The position numbers and the translations under genes were made by a program. The notes under the pieces were generated by a model. That model saw only the letters and a list, made by a program, of their open reading frames with translations. It was not told the DNA's origin and did no database searches. Shown here piece by piece: positions 30,237 through 38,953 of a DNA stretch of 64,000 bases; within the stretch, counting starts at the first letter, position 1, and each line of letters opens with the position of its first letter. This stretch comes from Streptomyces sp. IMTB 2501 (GTDB lineage: Bacteria > Actinomycetota > Actinomycetes > Streptomycetales > Streptomycetaceae), in NCBI RefSeq assembly GCF_001953885.1, contig NZ_MQUS01000025.1, positions 62,165-126,164 of the forward strand, given 5' to 3'.

Positions 30237-31772
30237 TTACCTGGTGCCGGCCTCGGTCCTCCGCAGGGTCACCGCCGCCCCCACCGCGGCCAGCGCCACC
30301 ACCACCGCCCCGGCGATCGCCGCGCCCTGGAAGCCGTCGGTGAACGCCTGCCGGGCCGTGGCGAGGAGGGACGCACCGGCACCGCCGGGGAGACGGGCGG
30401 CCGTGGCGAGGGCGTCGCCCAGGGATTCACGGGCCCCGGCCGGGGCGGAGGCCGGCATCTCGTGGCGGTAGATCGCCGTACCGATGGAGCCGAGGACGGC
30501 CATGCCGAGTGCGCCGCCGAACTCGGTACCGGTCTCCAGCAGTGACGAGGCCGTGCCCGCCCGCTCCACCGGGGCGCTGCGCATGGCCAGGTCGACCAGC
30601 TGGGACGTGATCGCGACCATCCCGCAGGCGAGGACGCCGGCCCCGAGGAGCGCCAGCCACAGCGAGTCCGTGCCGAGAAGGGCCAGCATCGAGAAACCGG
30701 CCGTCATGGCCGCGAAGCCGCCGGCGACGACGTAACCCCGGTTGACGCCCCGCTGGACGAGCTGTGCGGTGACCGGACCTGCGAAGCCGATGAACACCGA
30801 GGGCAGCAGGCTCCACAGGGCCGCCGCCAGCGGACCCTTGCCGAGGACCGACTGCAGGTACTGCGTGGTGAAGATGGCCGAACCCATCATGGCAAGGGCC
30901 GCGACGAGGTTCAGGACCAGCGCCGGGGCGAAACCGTGGCCCTTCAGCAGGGCCGGCGGGATCAGCGGAGAGGCACCCGTGCGCTGCCGGCGGACGAACA
31001 GGGCCGCGAAGAGCAGGCCGACGATGATCGAGACGACGTACAGGGGGTGCCAGCCCTCTGAGGGGATCTCCTTCAGGCCGTAGATCACCGGGAGTACGGC
31101 GGCCATCGACAGCGGGACGCTCAGCCAGTCGAAACGGCCCGGGTTCGGGTCCTTCGACTCCGGCAGCAGCACCGGGCCGAGGAGCAGCAGGAGCACCATC
31201 GCGGGCAGGTTGACCAGGAAGACCGAGCCCCACCAGAAGTGCTCGACGAGCAGGCCGCTCATCACCGAGCCGAGCGCGATACCGCCGGTCATCACGCCGG
31301 ACCACAGGCCGATCGCCTTCGCCCGCTGGCCGGGGTCGGTGAACATCGTGCGCAGCAGCGCCATCGTGGACGGCATCAGGGTCGCGCCGCCGATGCCGAG
31401 GATCGCGCGGGCCGCGATCAGGGCCTCGGCGCTGTTCGCGTAGGCCGCGAGGAGCGAGGCGGTGCCGAAGGCGGCGGCGCCCATGAGGAGGAGCTTGCGG
31501 CGGCCGATGCGGTCGCCGAGCGAGCCCATCGTCATCAGCAGGCCGGCCAGGACGAAGCCGTAGATGTCGTAGATCCACAGCTGCTGGGTGCCGCTCGGGT
31601 GCAGGTCCGCGCTGATCGCGGGGGTCGCGAAGTACAGGACGGAGACGTCCATCGAGACCAGCAGCAACGGCAGCATCAGCACGCCCAGAGCGGTCCACTC
31701 GCGCCGGCCGGCGCGAGTGGGGGCGGCGCTGTCGGCGCCGACGAAGGCGGTGGTGCTCGTCGAGTTCGTCAT
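30237..31772 (-). CDS. MFS drug exporter, DHA2 (14-TM) family
   Basis: 511-aa proton-driven multidrug efflux protein. Motif A-like GSLGDRIGRRKLLLMGA follows TM2, motif C-type ILGIGGATLMPSTMALL and the D1 motif (LLVSMDVSVLYFATPAI) are clear, and the helix count fits 14 TMs, as in QacA/SmvA-type pumps. ATG 31772. Divergent from a TetR gene with paired repeat operators between them, so it is probably induced by its substrate, which is unknown. Confidence 0.92.
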   Translation of the reverse strand: MTNSTSTTAFVGADSAAPTRAGRREWTALGVLMLPLLLVSMDVSVLYFATPAISADLHPSGTQQLWIYDIYGFVLAGLLMTMGSLGDRIGRRKLLLMGAAAFGTASLLAAYANSAEALIAARAILGIGGATLMPSTMALLRTMFTDPGQRAKAIGLWSGVMTGGIALGSVMSGLLVEHFWWGSVFLVNLPAMVLLLLLGPVLLPESKDPNPGRFDWLSVPLSMAAVLPVIYGLKEIPSEGWHPLYVVSIIVGLLFAALFVRRQRTGASPLIPPALLKGHGFAPALVLNLVAALAMMGSAIFTTQYLQSVLGKGPLAAALWSLLPSVFIGFAGPVTAQLVQRGVNRGYVVAGGFAAMTAGFSMLALLGTDSLWLALLGAGVLACGMVAITSQLVDLAMRSAPVERAGTASSLLETGTEFGGALGMAVLGSIGTAIYRHEMPASAPAGARESLGDALATAARLPGGAGASLLATARQAFTDGFQGAAIAGAVVVALAAVGAAVTLRRTEAGTR

Positions 31773-31801
31773 GCCAGCGACTGTACGGGCGTATTAAACG
31801 G

Positions 31802-31846
31802 TTGTCTAGAACGAATGTATAAGTCACTTGTCTAGGACGGTTGTAT
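31802..31846. promoter_or_regulatory. paired operator repeats between MFS exporter and TetR gene
   Basis: TTGTCTAGAACGAATGTAT (31802-31820) and TTGTCTAGGACGGTTGTAT (31828-31846) match at 16 of 19 positions, 26 bp apart. They overlap the likely promoters of both divergent genes and are the obvious binding sites of the adjacent TetR. Confidence 0.7.
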
Positions 31847-31869
31847 GGATCGGCGGTAGGGTGGTGCGC

Positions 31870-32454
31870 ATGGGACACCGTGAGGATCTGCTCGAAGGCG
31901 CCAGGCGCTGCCTGCTGGAGAAGGGGTTCCTGCGTACGACCGCGCGGGACATCGTCAAGGAGTCGGGCACCAACCTGGCGTCGATCGGCTACCACTACGG
32001 GTCGAAGGCCGAGTTGCTGGTGCAGGCCTACATCTCGCTGATCGAGGACGTGGGGGAGCGGTTCGACCCGGGGCTCGACGGGAAGGTGACGCAGCCTCCG
32101 GGGACGCTGGAGCGCTTCCAGGAGGTGTGGGCGAGCATCATCCGTACGGTGCCCGAGTCGCGGGCGATCTGGCTGCTCAGCTTCGAGCTGATGTTCCAGG
32201 ACGAGCGGTTGGAGGAGGTGCGCAAGCTCCTGGCCGAGGCGCAGAAGGAGGGCCGTTCGGGGCTCGCGGCCATGTTCAACGGTGTTCCGGAGGCCGAACT
32301 CGACAAGGAGGCGGCCGAGACCGAGGGCCGTCTCTACCAGACGCTGCTCAACGGCCTCATGGTCCAGTGGCTCTTCGACCCGGACTCGGCGACCACCGCC
32401 GAGCAGCTGACGGAGGGGCTGCGGCGGGTGATCGACGGACTCGGCACGAGCTGA
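31870..32454 (+). CDS. TetR family repressor of the adjacent exporter
   Basis: 194-aa regulator with a clear N-terminal helix-turn-helix (LLEGARRCLLEKGFLRTTAR ... GTNLASIGYHYGSKAELLVQA) and a helical C-terminal ligand domain. ATG 31870 sits behind GGTAGGGTGG; the longer frame from 31828 runs through the operator. The divergent arrangement and repeat operators argue that it represses the MFS gene and itself. Confidence 0.88.
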   Translation: MGHREDLLEGARRCLLEKGFLRTTARDIVKESGTNLASIGYHYGSKAELLVQAYISLIEDVGERFDPGLDGKVTQPPGTLERFQEVWASIIRTVPESRAIWLLSFELMFQDERLEEVRKLLAEAQKEGRSGLAAMFNGVPEAELDKEAAETEGRLYQTLLNGLMVQWLFDPDSATTAEQLTEGLRRVIDGLGTS

Positions 32455-32458
32455 TCCG

Positions 32459-32640
32459 TCCGTCCCGCGGCTCTTCGAGGACCAGCAGCCGGGGAGCGGC
32501 GGCCAACGCCCAGGTGGTTCCGGCGCGTTGACGCCGGCCGCCGCACAGTTCGTGCGGGAATCGGGCGCCGGGTGCCGGTTCGAGGCACGCGGTCAAGGAG
32601 CCCGGCCACCCGCTCCGGGCCGGACCGCCGGGCCCAGCGG
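32459..32640 (-). pseudogene. remnant of an ABC transporter ATP-binding protein
   Basis: The minus strand encodes FPHELCGGRRQRAGTTWALA followed by AAPRLLVLEEP, an unmistakable but eroded ABC signature (HELSGGQRQR... ALA.. P.LLVLDEP): the signature region at about 32537-32554 and Walker B at about 32469-32490. Just upstream, in another frame, GPERVAGLLDRV (about 32587-32622) continues the same protein, so at least one frameshift is present. Walker A and both ends are missing. It ends at the stop of the convergent TetR gene. Resembles peptide/nickel (DppD/OppD-type) ATPases. Confidence 0.7.
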
Positions 32641-32775
32641 GCCTGGACCCTGGTACGTCTCGAAACGCGTGCGTACGCCCGGGCGCGGATTGCGGCCGGT
32701 CGTCGGCTACGGGAGATTGGCCCCATGCGCCGGATCCCATGCGTGGAACCCTGGTCGAGATGCTCGTAGCGGGCT

Positions 32776-33297
32776 GTGGCCAACGCCCAGCTCCTGCACG
32801 GGGTGCAGAGCCGCCGGCTCGCCCGGCTGCAGGCCGGTGAAGCGGTGCCGGACCAGGTCGAACTGCCATGGACGGACCGGTACTTCGCACAACTCGGCCT
32901 GGTGCTCGGCGTCGCCTACCGCTCCACCGCCGTCCTCACCACCACCCCCGCCCCACCCCAGAGGACGGTCGAAGGCACCGACTACGTCCCCACCCCCGAG
33001 CCGGGCCACCGCCTGCCCCACCGCCGGCTCGGCGACGGCCGCTCCACGCTGGACGCCGTCGGCGCCTGGTTCACCCTGTTCACCCCGGACCCCGCTGCCT
33101 GGGCGCGGGACACCGCCGTGTCCGTGCCGCTGCGCATCGAACCCCTGCCCGCCGCGCACACCGAGCCGTACGCCTTCGGTCCGCACGGCGCCCTGCTCGT
33201 CCGCCCGGACGGTCACATCGCCACCCGCCGGCCCGACGGCCCGCCGACCGCCACGGCCCTCGCCGAGGCCCTGAGCGCGGTCACCAGCCGGCCCTGA
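32776..33297 (+). pseudogene. C-terminal fragment of an FAD-dependent aromatic monooxygenase
   Basis: 173 codons resembling only the C-terminal third of PheA/TfdB-type flavin monooxygenases: LGLVLGVAYRSTAV, PEPGHRLPHRRLGDGRSTLD, then GAWFTLFTPDPAAW and GPHGALLVRPDGHIATR (thioredoxin-like tail). The FAD-binding GxGxxG and the GD motif are absent, and no open frame upstream supplies them. GTG 32776 gives a possible start, but there is no ribosome site. Most likely a decayed gene lying next to the ABC remnant. Confidence 0.7.
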
Positions 33298-33310
33298 CAC
33301 GCCAAGGCGC

Positions 33311-34600
33311 CTACAGCCGCGCCCGCTTCAGCGCCATGTGCAGCAGCAGCCGGTCCTCGCCGTCGTCCAGGTCGAGGCCCGTCAGCTGCTCGACCCGGGA
33401 CAGGCGGTAGTACAGGGTCTGCCGGTGGATGCCCAGTTCGGCGGCCGTGCGGCCGGCCTGGCCCGCGCAGTCGAGGTAGACCTCCGCGGTGCGGGTCAGC
33501 TCCCGATGGGCGGGGGAGAGGAGCGCGCCGACCACGGGATCGTGCGCGGCCTGCGGCGGCAGCGCGGTCAGCAGCCGGTACGGACCGATGCGCGCCCACT
33601 CCACGACCGGCCCGAACCGCGGCTCGGCCAGCGCGGCGCGTGCGGCGGCGGATGCCTCCTGCCACACCGTCCCCAGGTCGGCGAGACCGATCCGGGGATC
33701 CCCGATCCCGACGGCGCATCCGGCACCCGCGGCGGCCCCGGCGGCCCCGGCGGGTCCGGTGACTCCCGCGGCCGCAGCCGCGGCCACCCGGGCCCCGGCC
33801 CCGCGCGCCGCGCTGCCCGACGCCCCGCGCGCGCCCTCGGCCTCCTTCAGCAACCGCGCGGCCGCCGTCTGCACGGGGGCGCTCACCTCCGTGGTCCGCA
33901 GCCGGACCAGCACCGCGAGGCTCTGCCCCGACGTACCCCACGGCAGCGTGCACAGCGCCGCGGCGTGCGGGATCGTACGGGTGGCCGGGGCGTCGTCCGG
34001 GTCGGCCGACGGCCACGGGGCGACGCAGACCAGGGTGAGCGGGCCGTCGGCGCGGGGGCCGAGCGCAGTGCGCAGTTCGGCGACCGCCATGTCCCGCTGC
34101 CAGCCGCGTTCCGCGGTGAGCACCGCCCGCAGCTCCCGGCTCAGCCCGGCCCCGGCCTCCGCCTCGTCCGCGAGCAGCGCGCCGATCCGGCCGGCCACCT
34201 CCATCGCGGCGGCCAGCTGCGCGTCCGTCGGCCCCGGATCGCCCTCCAGCAGCCAGACGTAGCCGAGTACGACACCCCGGTGGCGTACCGGGAGGCAGAT
34301 CCGGCCGCGGTAGACCCCTGCCTCCGTGCTCGGCGGGATCCGCACAGGGCCGGTCGCGCGGGTGATGCCGAAGCCCTCGAACCACGCCCGGACCGTCGCC
34401 GTGGAGCGCCGGGTCAGGATCGAGCGGGTGCGCACCGGGTCCAGGGCGGTGGGATCCAGCTCGTCGTCACTGTCGTACGCGCCGAAGGCGATCAGCTCGA
34501 AGTCGCGGTTCTCCAGGGTCGCCGGGACGCCCAGCAGCTCCGAGATCTCGTCGACCAGCTCCTGGTAGTCACCTTTGAAAGCCTTGAAATCCGCCGCCAT
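33311..34600 (-). CDS. PucR-family regulator, probably of proline catabolism
   Basis: About 429-aa regulator. The N-terminal part is sensory; the C-terminus carries the PucR helix-turn-helix ([27 protein letters not shown], split here for length). A long Ala/Gly-rich stretch lies near the middle. It is divergent from proline dehydrogenase and P5C dehydrogenase, as I recall for other streptomycetes, so it probably activates them in response to proline. Start: the frame is open to GTG 34687, but codons between 34601 and 34687 have poor GC at position 3 and contain two palindromes, so ATG 34600, behind GAGAGA, is preferred. Confidence 0.88.
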   Translation of the reverse strand: MAADFKAFKGDYQELVDEISELLGVPATLENRDFELIAFGAYDSDDELDPTALDPVRTRSILTRRSTATVRAWFEGFGITRATGPVRIPPSTEAGVYRGRICLPVRHRGVVLGYVWLLEGDPGPTDAQLAAAMEVAGRIGALLADEAEAGAGLSRELRAVLTAERGWQRDMAVAELRTALGPRADGPLTLVCVAPWPSADPDDAPATRTIPHAAALCTLPWGTSGQSLAVLVRLRTTEVSAPVQTAAARLLKEAEGARGASGSAARGAGARVAAAAAAGVTGPAGAAGAAAGAGCAVGIGDPRIGLADLGTVWQEASAAARAALAEPRFGPVVEWARIGPYRLLTALPPQAAHDPVVGALLSPAHRELTRTAEVYLDCAGQAGRTAAELGIHRQTLYYRLSRVEQLTGLDLDDGEDRLLLHMALKRARL

Positions 34601-34635
34601 TCGGGCATTCTCTCTCATTTCTTGACGGCCTTCAT

Positions 34636-34677
34636 ACAGCTGTCTGAGATCCAGGGCACGGATGCGTGACAGCTGTC
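34636..34677. promoter_or_regulatory. duplicated ACAGCTGTC palindromes upstream of the proline genes
   Basis: ACAGCTGTC occurs at 34636-34644 and 34669-34677 (the latter a perfect GACAGCTGTC), 33 bp apart, about three helical turns. They lie between the divergent PucR-type regulator and proline dehydrogenase. Candidate binding sites for that regulator; inference. Confidence 0.6.
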
Positions 34678-34783
34678 GATGGCTCACGATCGGAGAGATC
34701 CTTAGGTTTCACGGTGGTTCTCCGTGCCGTACCCGAACCGTCGGGTGATGGCCGTATTTGGTGCTTGTCTGTGGAGGTGCCCC

Positions 34784-35710
34784 GTGCTGGGTCCCGTGAT
34801 TCTCGCCGCGTCGCGCAGTGACCGGATGCGACGCCTGATCTCGGCGGCTCCGGTGACCAAGCAGGTCGTCGACCGCTTCATCCCCGGCGAGACCGTGGCC
34901 GACATCGTGCCGATCATCAAGGACCTCACGGCCAAGGGCCTGCAGCTGACGATGGACGTCGTCGGCGAGGACATCACCACCCCCGAGCAGGCCGCCGCCG
35001 CCCGCGACGCCTACCTGGCGCTGATCGACCACCTCAGGGAGCTGGAGCTCGGCGAGCGCGTCGAGATGTCCGTCAAGCTGTCGATGTTCGGCCAGGCGCT
35101 CCCCGGTGGCCATGAGCTCGCCCTCGCGAACGTCCGCCCGGTCGTCGCGGCCGCCGCCGCGATCGGTACGACCGTGACGCTGGACGCCGAGGACCACACC
35201 ACCCTCGACTCGATGTTCGCCATCCACGAGGAGCTGCGGAAGGACTTCCCGCAGACCGGCTGTGTCATCCAGGCCTACCTCTTCCGCACCGAGGCCGACG
35301 CCCGCCGCCTCGCCGCCGCCGGCAGCCGCGTCCGCCTGGTGAAGGGCGCCTACAAGGAGCCCGCCGAGGTCGCCTACCAGCAGAAGCACGAGATAGACAA
35401 GGCGTACGTCCGGGTCCTGCGCATCCTCATGGAGGGCGAGGGGTACCCGATGATCGGGTCTCACGACCCGCGCCTGATCGCCATCGCCCAGGAGCTGGCC
35501 CACAAGGCCGGCCGCAAGCTCGACGAGTACGAGTTCCAGATGCTGTACGGCATCCGCAGCGAGGAGCACCTCCGGCTGGCCGCCGAGGGGCACCGCATGC
35601 GCGTCTACACGGCCTACGGCACGGACTGGTACGGCTACTTCATGCGCCGTCTGGCGGAGAAGCCCGCGAACCTGCGGTTCTTCCTCCGCTCGATGGTCAG
35701 CAAGGGCTGA
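34784..35710 (+). CDS. proline dehydrogenase
   Basis: 308-aa FAD enzyme oxidising proline to pyrroline-5-carboxylate, the monofunctional form used by Gram-positives. Seen: VKLSMFG (substrate region), TVTLDAEDHTTLDS, QAYLFRTEADARRLA, RLVKGAYKEP, IGSHDPRLIA and EFQMLYGIRSEEHLRLA, all family hallmarks. GTG 34784 has GGAGG 6 nt upstream; the frame before it (from 34724) is the untranslated leader. Followed 39 bp later by P5C dehydrogenase, with which it forms the proline catabolic operon. Confidence 0.95.
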   Translation: MLGPVILAASRSDRMRRLISAAPVTKQVVDRFIPGETVADIVPIIKDLTAKGLQLTMDVVGEDITTPEQAAAARDAYLALIDHLRELELGERVEMSVKLSMFGQALPGGHELALANVRPVVAAAAAIGTTVTLDAEDHTTLDSMFAIHEELRKDFPQTGCVIQAYLFRTEADARRLAAAGSRVRLVKGAYKEPAEVAYQQKHEIDKAYVRVLRILMEGEGYPMIGSHDPRLIAIAQELAHKAGRKLDEYEFQMLYGIRSEEHLRLAAEGHRMRVYTAYGTDWYGYFMRRLAEKPANLRFFLRSMVSKG

Positions 35711-35749
35711 ACCCGAACACCCGCTCACGATCAAGGAGTCAAGGATCTC

Positions 35750-37381
35750 ATGGACGCTGTGACCCAGGTCCCCACCCCCGTCAACGAGCCGGTGCACGGC
35801 TATGCCCCCGGCTCGCCCGAGCGTGCCCGGCTGGAGGCCAAGCTCAAGGAGCTGGCGGAGAACCCGATCGACCTGCCGATGACCATCGGCGGCGAGAAGC
35901 GGATGGGCGGTGGCGAGCCGTTCCAGGTGGTCCAGCCGCACAACCACAAGGCCGTCATCGGCACCCTGCGCAACGCCTCCCAGCAGGACGCGCGGGACGC
36001 CATCGACGCGGCCCTGGCCGCCGCGCCGGCCTGGCGTGCGATGTCCTTCGACGACCGCGCCGCGATCATCCTGCGCGCCGCCGAGCTGCTGGCCGGCCCG
36101 TGGCGTGAGACGATCGCCGCCTCCACCATGCTCGGCCAGTCGAAGACCGCCCAGCAGGCGGAGATCGACAGCCCCTGTGAGCTGATCGACTTCTGGCGTT
36201 TCAACGTCCACTACGCCCGCCAGATCCTGGCCGAGCAGCCCCCGGCCAACTCCCCGGGCGTCTGGAACCGCCTGGACCACCGCCCGCTGGAGGGCTTCGT
36301 CTACGCGATCACGCCGTTCAACTTCTCGGCGATCGCGGGCAACCTGCCCACCGCCCCCGCCCTGATGGGCAACGTCGTGGTCTGGAAGCCGTCCCCGACC
36401 CAGACCCACGCCGCCGTGCTCCTCATGCAGCTGCTGGAGGAGGCGGGCATGCCCAAGGGCGTCATCAACCTCGTCACCGGTGACGGCATCGAGGTGTCGA
36501 AGGTCGCCCTGGAGCACCGTGATCTGGCCGGTATCCACTTCACCGGCTCGACCAAGACCTTCCAGTACCTGTGGAAGACGGTCGGCAACAACATCGACAA
36601 GTACCGCTCCTACCCGCGTCTGGTCGGCGAGACCGGCGGCAAGGACTTCCTGGTCGCCCACCCGTCGGCCGACCGCGCGGTGCTGAAGACGGCCCTCACC
36701 CGGGGCGCCTTCGAGTACCAGGGCCAGAAGTGCAGCGCGACCTCCCGGGCCTACATCCCGGCGTCGATCTGGAACAGCGGCTTCAAGGAGGAGTTCGCCG
36801 CCGAGGTCGACTACCTCACCATGGGTGACGTCACCGACCTGTCGAACTTCATCGGCGCCGTGATCGACGACCGTGCCTTCGCCAAGAACAAGGCCGCGAT
36901 CGACCGCGCCAAGGAGGACCCGGCCTGCACGATCGTCGCGGGCGGCAGCTACGACGACTCGGTCGGTTACTTCGTCCGCCCGACCGTCGTCGAGTGCACC
37001 GACCCGGAGAACGAGGTCTTCCGCACCGAGTACTTCGGCCCGTTCCTCGCCGTCCACGTCTACGAGGACGACAAGTACGACGAGATGCTGACCCAGATGG
37101 AGTCGGTGTCGGACTACGCCCTGACCGGCTCGGTCATCTCCAACGACCGTGCGGCGGCCGCCCACACGATGGAGAAGCTCCGCTTCGCGGCGGGCAACTT
37201 CTACATCAATGACAAGTCGACCGGCGCCGTCGTCGGCCAGCAGCCCTTCGGCGGCGGCCGCTCCTCCGGCACCAACGACAAGGCCGGCGCCCCGCAGAAC
37301 CTCCTGCGCTGGACCCTGACCCGCGCCATCAAGGAGACCCTGGTCGCGCCGACCGACTACACGTACCCGCACATGGGCTGA
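35750..37381 (+). CDS. pruA: L-glutamate gamma-semialdehyde (P5C) dehydrogenase
   Basis: 543-aa aldehyde dehydrogenase that oxidises P5C/glutamate semialdehyde to glutamate, completing proline breakdown. Present: VVWKPSPTQTHAA, IHFTGSTKTFQYL, the general-base Glu in RLVGETGGKDFLVAHPSA, the catalytic Cys in YQGQKCSATSRAYIP, and NFYINDKSTGAVVGQQPFGG (C-terminal P5CDH signature). ATG 35750 follows AAGGAGTC. Closed by a hairpin at 37402-37440. Confidence 0.96.
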   Translation: MDAVTQVPTPVNEPVHGYAPGSPERARLEAKLKELAENPIDLPMTIGGEKRMGGGEPFQVVQPHNHKAVIGTLRNASQQDARDAIDAALAAAPAWRAMSFDDRAAIILRAAELLAGPWRETIAASTMLGQSKTAQQAEIDSPCELIDFWRFNVHYARQILAEQPPANSPGVWNRLDHRPLEGFVYAITPFNFSAIAGNLPTAPALMGNVVVWKPSPTQTHAAVLLMQLLEEAGMPKGVINLVTGDGIEVSKVALEHRDLAGIHFTGSTKTFQYLWKTVGNNIDKYRSYPRLVGETGGKDFLVAHPSADRAVLKTALTRGAFEYQGQKCSATSRAYIPASIWNSGFKEEFAAEVDYLTMGDVTDLSNFIGAVIDDRAFAKNKAAIDRAKEDPACTIVAGGSYDDSVGYFVRPTVVECTDPENEVFRTEYFGPFLAVHVYEDDKYDEMLTQMESVSDYALTGSVISNDRAAAAHTMEKLRFAAGNFYINDKSTGAVVGQQPFGGGRSSGTNDKAGAPQNLLRWTLTRAIKETLVAPTDYTYPHMG

Positions 37382-37401
37382 CCCTCGCCCCCCCCGAGCA
37401 A

Positions 37402-37440
37402 CGGGCCGGGAAGCCTGCCACGAGCGGGCTCCCCGGCCCG
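37402..37440 (+). terminator. terminator after P5C dehydrogenase
   Basis: CGGGCCGGG plus AGCC (37402-37415) pair with GGCT plus CCCGGCCCG (37427-37440), with one mismatch. Confidence 0.8.
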
Positions 37441-37480
37441 TTTCCATTCCCACGGGTTTCCCGTCGGTCACACTGGGTCC

Positions 37481-38020
37481 ATGACCACCGGACTGCGGCT
37501 CGCCCACACCGCCGACCTTGACCCCCGCGAACTCCACGCCGCCCGCGCCCTGTTGGACGCGGCGTTCGACGGTGGTTTCTCTTCCGAGGACTGGGATCAC
37601 GGGCTCGGTGGTCTGCATGTCCTCGTGCAGGACGGCACCGGGCTCGCCGCGCACGGAGCCGTCGTGATGCGGCGCATCCGGCACCGGGGGCGCTGGCTGC
37701 GGGCCGGATACGTGGAGGCCGTCGCCGTACGTCCCGACGTGCGGCGGAAGGGGCTCGGCGGGCGGGTGCTGGGGGAGCTGGAGCGGGTGATCGGGCGGGC
37801 GTACGACCTCGGCGCGCTCTCGGCGAGCCCGGAGGGGGCCCCGCTGTACACGGCCCGGGGCTGGCAGCGGTGGGGCGGGCAGGTGCACGGACTGTCCCCG
37901 GACGGGATCGTACGGCTGCCGGAGGAGGAAGGGGGCATGTATGTCCGGCCCGCGCTCGCCGGGGCGCTCGACCCCGCCGAGGAGTTCGTGCTCGACTGGC
38001 GGGACGGGGACGTGGCCTGA
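37481..38020 (+). CDS. AAC(2')-I-like aminoglycoside N-acetyltransferase
   Basis: 179-aa GNAT protein. It follows the AAC(2')-I pattern through its length: ARALLDAAFDGGFSSEDWDH, LGGLHVLVQDGTGLAAHGAV, GYVEAVAVRPDVRRKGLGGR (acetyl-CoA loop), YDLGALSASPEGAPLYTARG and the C-terminal EFVLDWRDGDVA. The mycobacterial AAC(2')-Ic family, as I recall it, shares these blocks. Such enzymes acetylate the 2'-amine of aminoglycosides, but chromosomal members may have other roles. ATG 37481; no ribosome site stands out. Lies between the proline operon and a deletion scar. Confidence 0.85.
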   Translation: MTTGLRLAHTADLDPRELHAARALLDAAFDGGFSSEDWDHGLGGLHVLVQDGTGLAAHGAVVMRRIRHRGRWLRAGYVEAVAVRPDVRRKGLGGRVLGELERVIGRAYDLGALSASPEGAPLYTARGWQRWGGQVHGLSPDGIVRLPEEEGGMYVRPALAGALDPAEEFVLDWRDGDVA

Positions 38021-38027
38021 CGGTCCC

Positions 38028-38243
38028 TCAGGCCGCGCGGACCAGGATCTTGCCCGTGTTGCCGCCGCGCAGCATCAGCAGGAACGCCTCCACGATCCGC
38101 TCGAACCCGTCGACCACCGTCTCGTCCGCCGTCAGCGCCCCGCTGCGCAGATGCGGTACGGCGAAGTCGTACAGCTCGTCCTGCGCGTCCCGGTGGTCCT
38201 TCACCGGGACGCCCTCGATGCGCAGGCTCTTCTCCACGACGTC
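38028..38243 (-). pseudogene. 3' fragment of an NADP-dependent oxidoreductase (MDR family)
   Basis: About 70 C-terminal residues remain: VVEKSLRIEGVPVKDHRDAQ, then DELYDFAVPHLRSGALTADE TVVDGFERIVEAFLLMLRGG and NTGKILVR. This is the end of zinc-free quinone/curcumin reductase-type enzymes. The preceding Rossmann fold is absent: beyond about 38240 homology passes abruptly to a LysR protein on the other strand. Confidence 0.8.
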
Positions 38244-38519
38244 CGCGTGGCGACCGTCAACGCCGAGGACGACGGCGGGGTGCTGTCCATGGTGGGCAGC
38301 GGGCTCGGCATGGCCATCATGCCCGCGCTCTCGCTCGCCGGGGCGCCGCCCGCCGTGGAGATCACCGACCTCGGGCCCGAGCGGCCGTACCGCTCCGTCG
38401 GCTGTGTGACCACTCCGGAACTGGCCACCACCACCGCCGTACGCGCCCTGATCCGCACCCTGCGCTCCCTCGGACAGCCCTCCCCCGAACGCACGAAGGC
38501 CCAGCTCAGAGCAGTGTGA
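38241..38519 (+). pseudogene. 3' fragment of a LysR-family regulator
   Basis: About 90 C-terminal residues of a LysR effector domain: VRVATVNAEDDGGVLSMVGS then GLGMAIMPALSLAGAPPAVE and RPYRSVGCVTTPELATTTAV. The helix-turn-helix and first half are missing, and homology starts at the same point where the opposite-strand oxidoreductase ends. The two were probably a divergent regulator/target pair before a deletion. Confidence 0.8.
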
Positions 38520-38741
38520 CGGGAGCCGCCGTCTCAGATAGTAGGAAGTCCGAGTAGTTGTGCAGACAGATGCGGGCCGCTCCTTTACGTTTGTAGGAGC
38601 CGAACGTCTCGCTCGATCAAGCGAATGGCGGTCGTGAGCCGGACCCGTGCAGGCAACCCCTGCGGTCCGCCGCTCCCCGCCCCTTCCGGCGTCTCGCACC
38701 CCTCTTGCCGTGCTTCGCGTCTGCCGAAGGAGTCGATTTCC

Positions 38742-38873
38742 ATGGCCGAGACGACCGTCCGCCGCCGAGTCCGCCACGTGTCCCGGACGAGCGAGTCCGA
38801 CCGCAAGAACGCCGCCGACGCCCTGCAGCGCGCCCTCGACCGCCGTGACAACGGCGGCGAAACCGGCCACTGA
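38742..38873 (+). CDS. small (43-aa) basic protein upstream of leuB
   Basis: MAETTVRRRVRHVSRTSESD followed by RKNAADALQRALDRRDNGGE TGH. An excellent ribosome site (GAAGGAG) and strongly biased third positions support a real gene, although it is very short. Arg-rich, no membrane segment. No known family. The upstream 220 bp carries an inverted repeat GCTCCT/AGGAGC (38579-38600). Confidence 0.65.
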   Translation: MAETTVRRRVRHVSRTSESDRKNAADALQRALDRRDNGGETGH

Positions 38874-38953
38874 CCGTCCGGATCCCGCCCCCGTCGGTGT
38901 CCGAATGGTGGAAGCATCGTGTCATCACCTGGGACGAGGAGTAGGGTGCCGGC

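Noticed and set aside
32455-32775. Intact small genes in the gap after tetR
   Set aside because: No plus-strand frame with start, ribosome site and bias; only the broken ABC-like stretch is convincing.
34709-37888. 1059-codon minus-strand frame over the proline genes
   Set aside because: Antisense shadow of proline dehydrogenase and P5C dehydrogenase; no recognisable domains.
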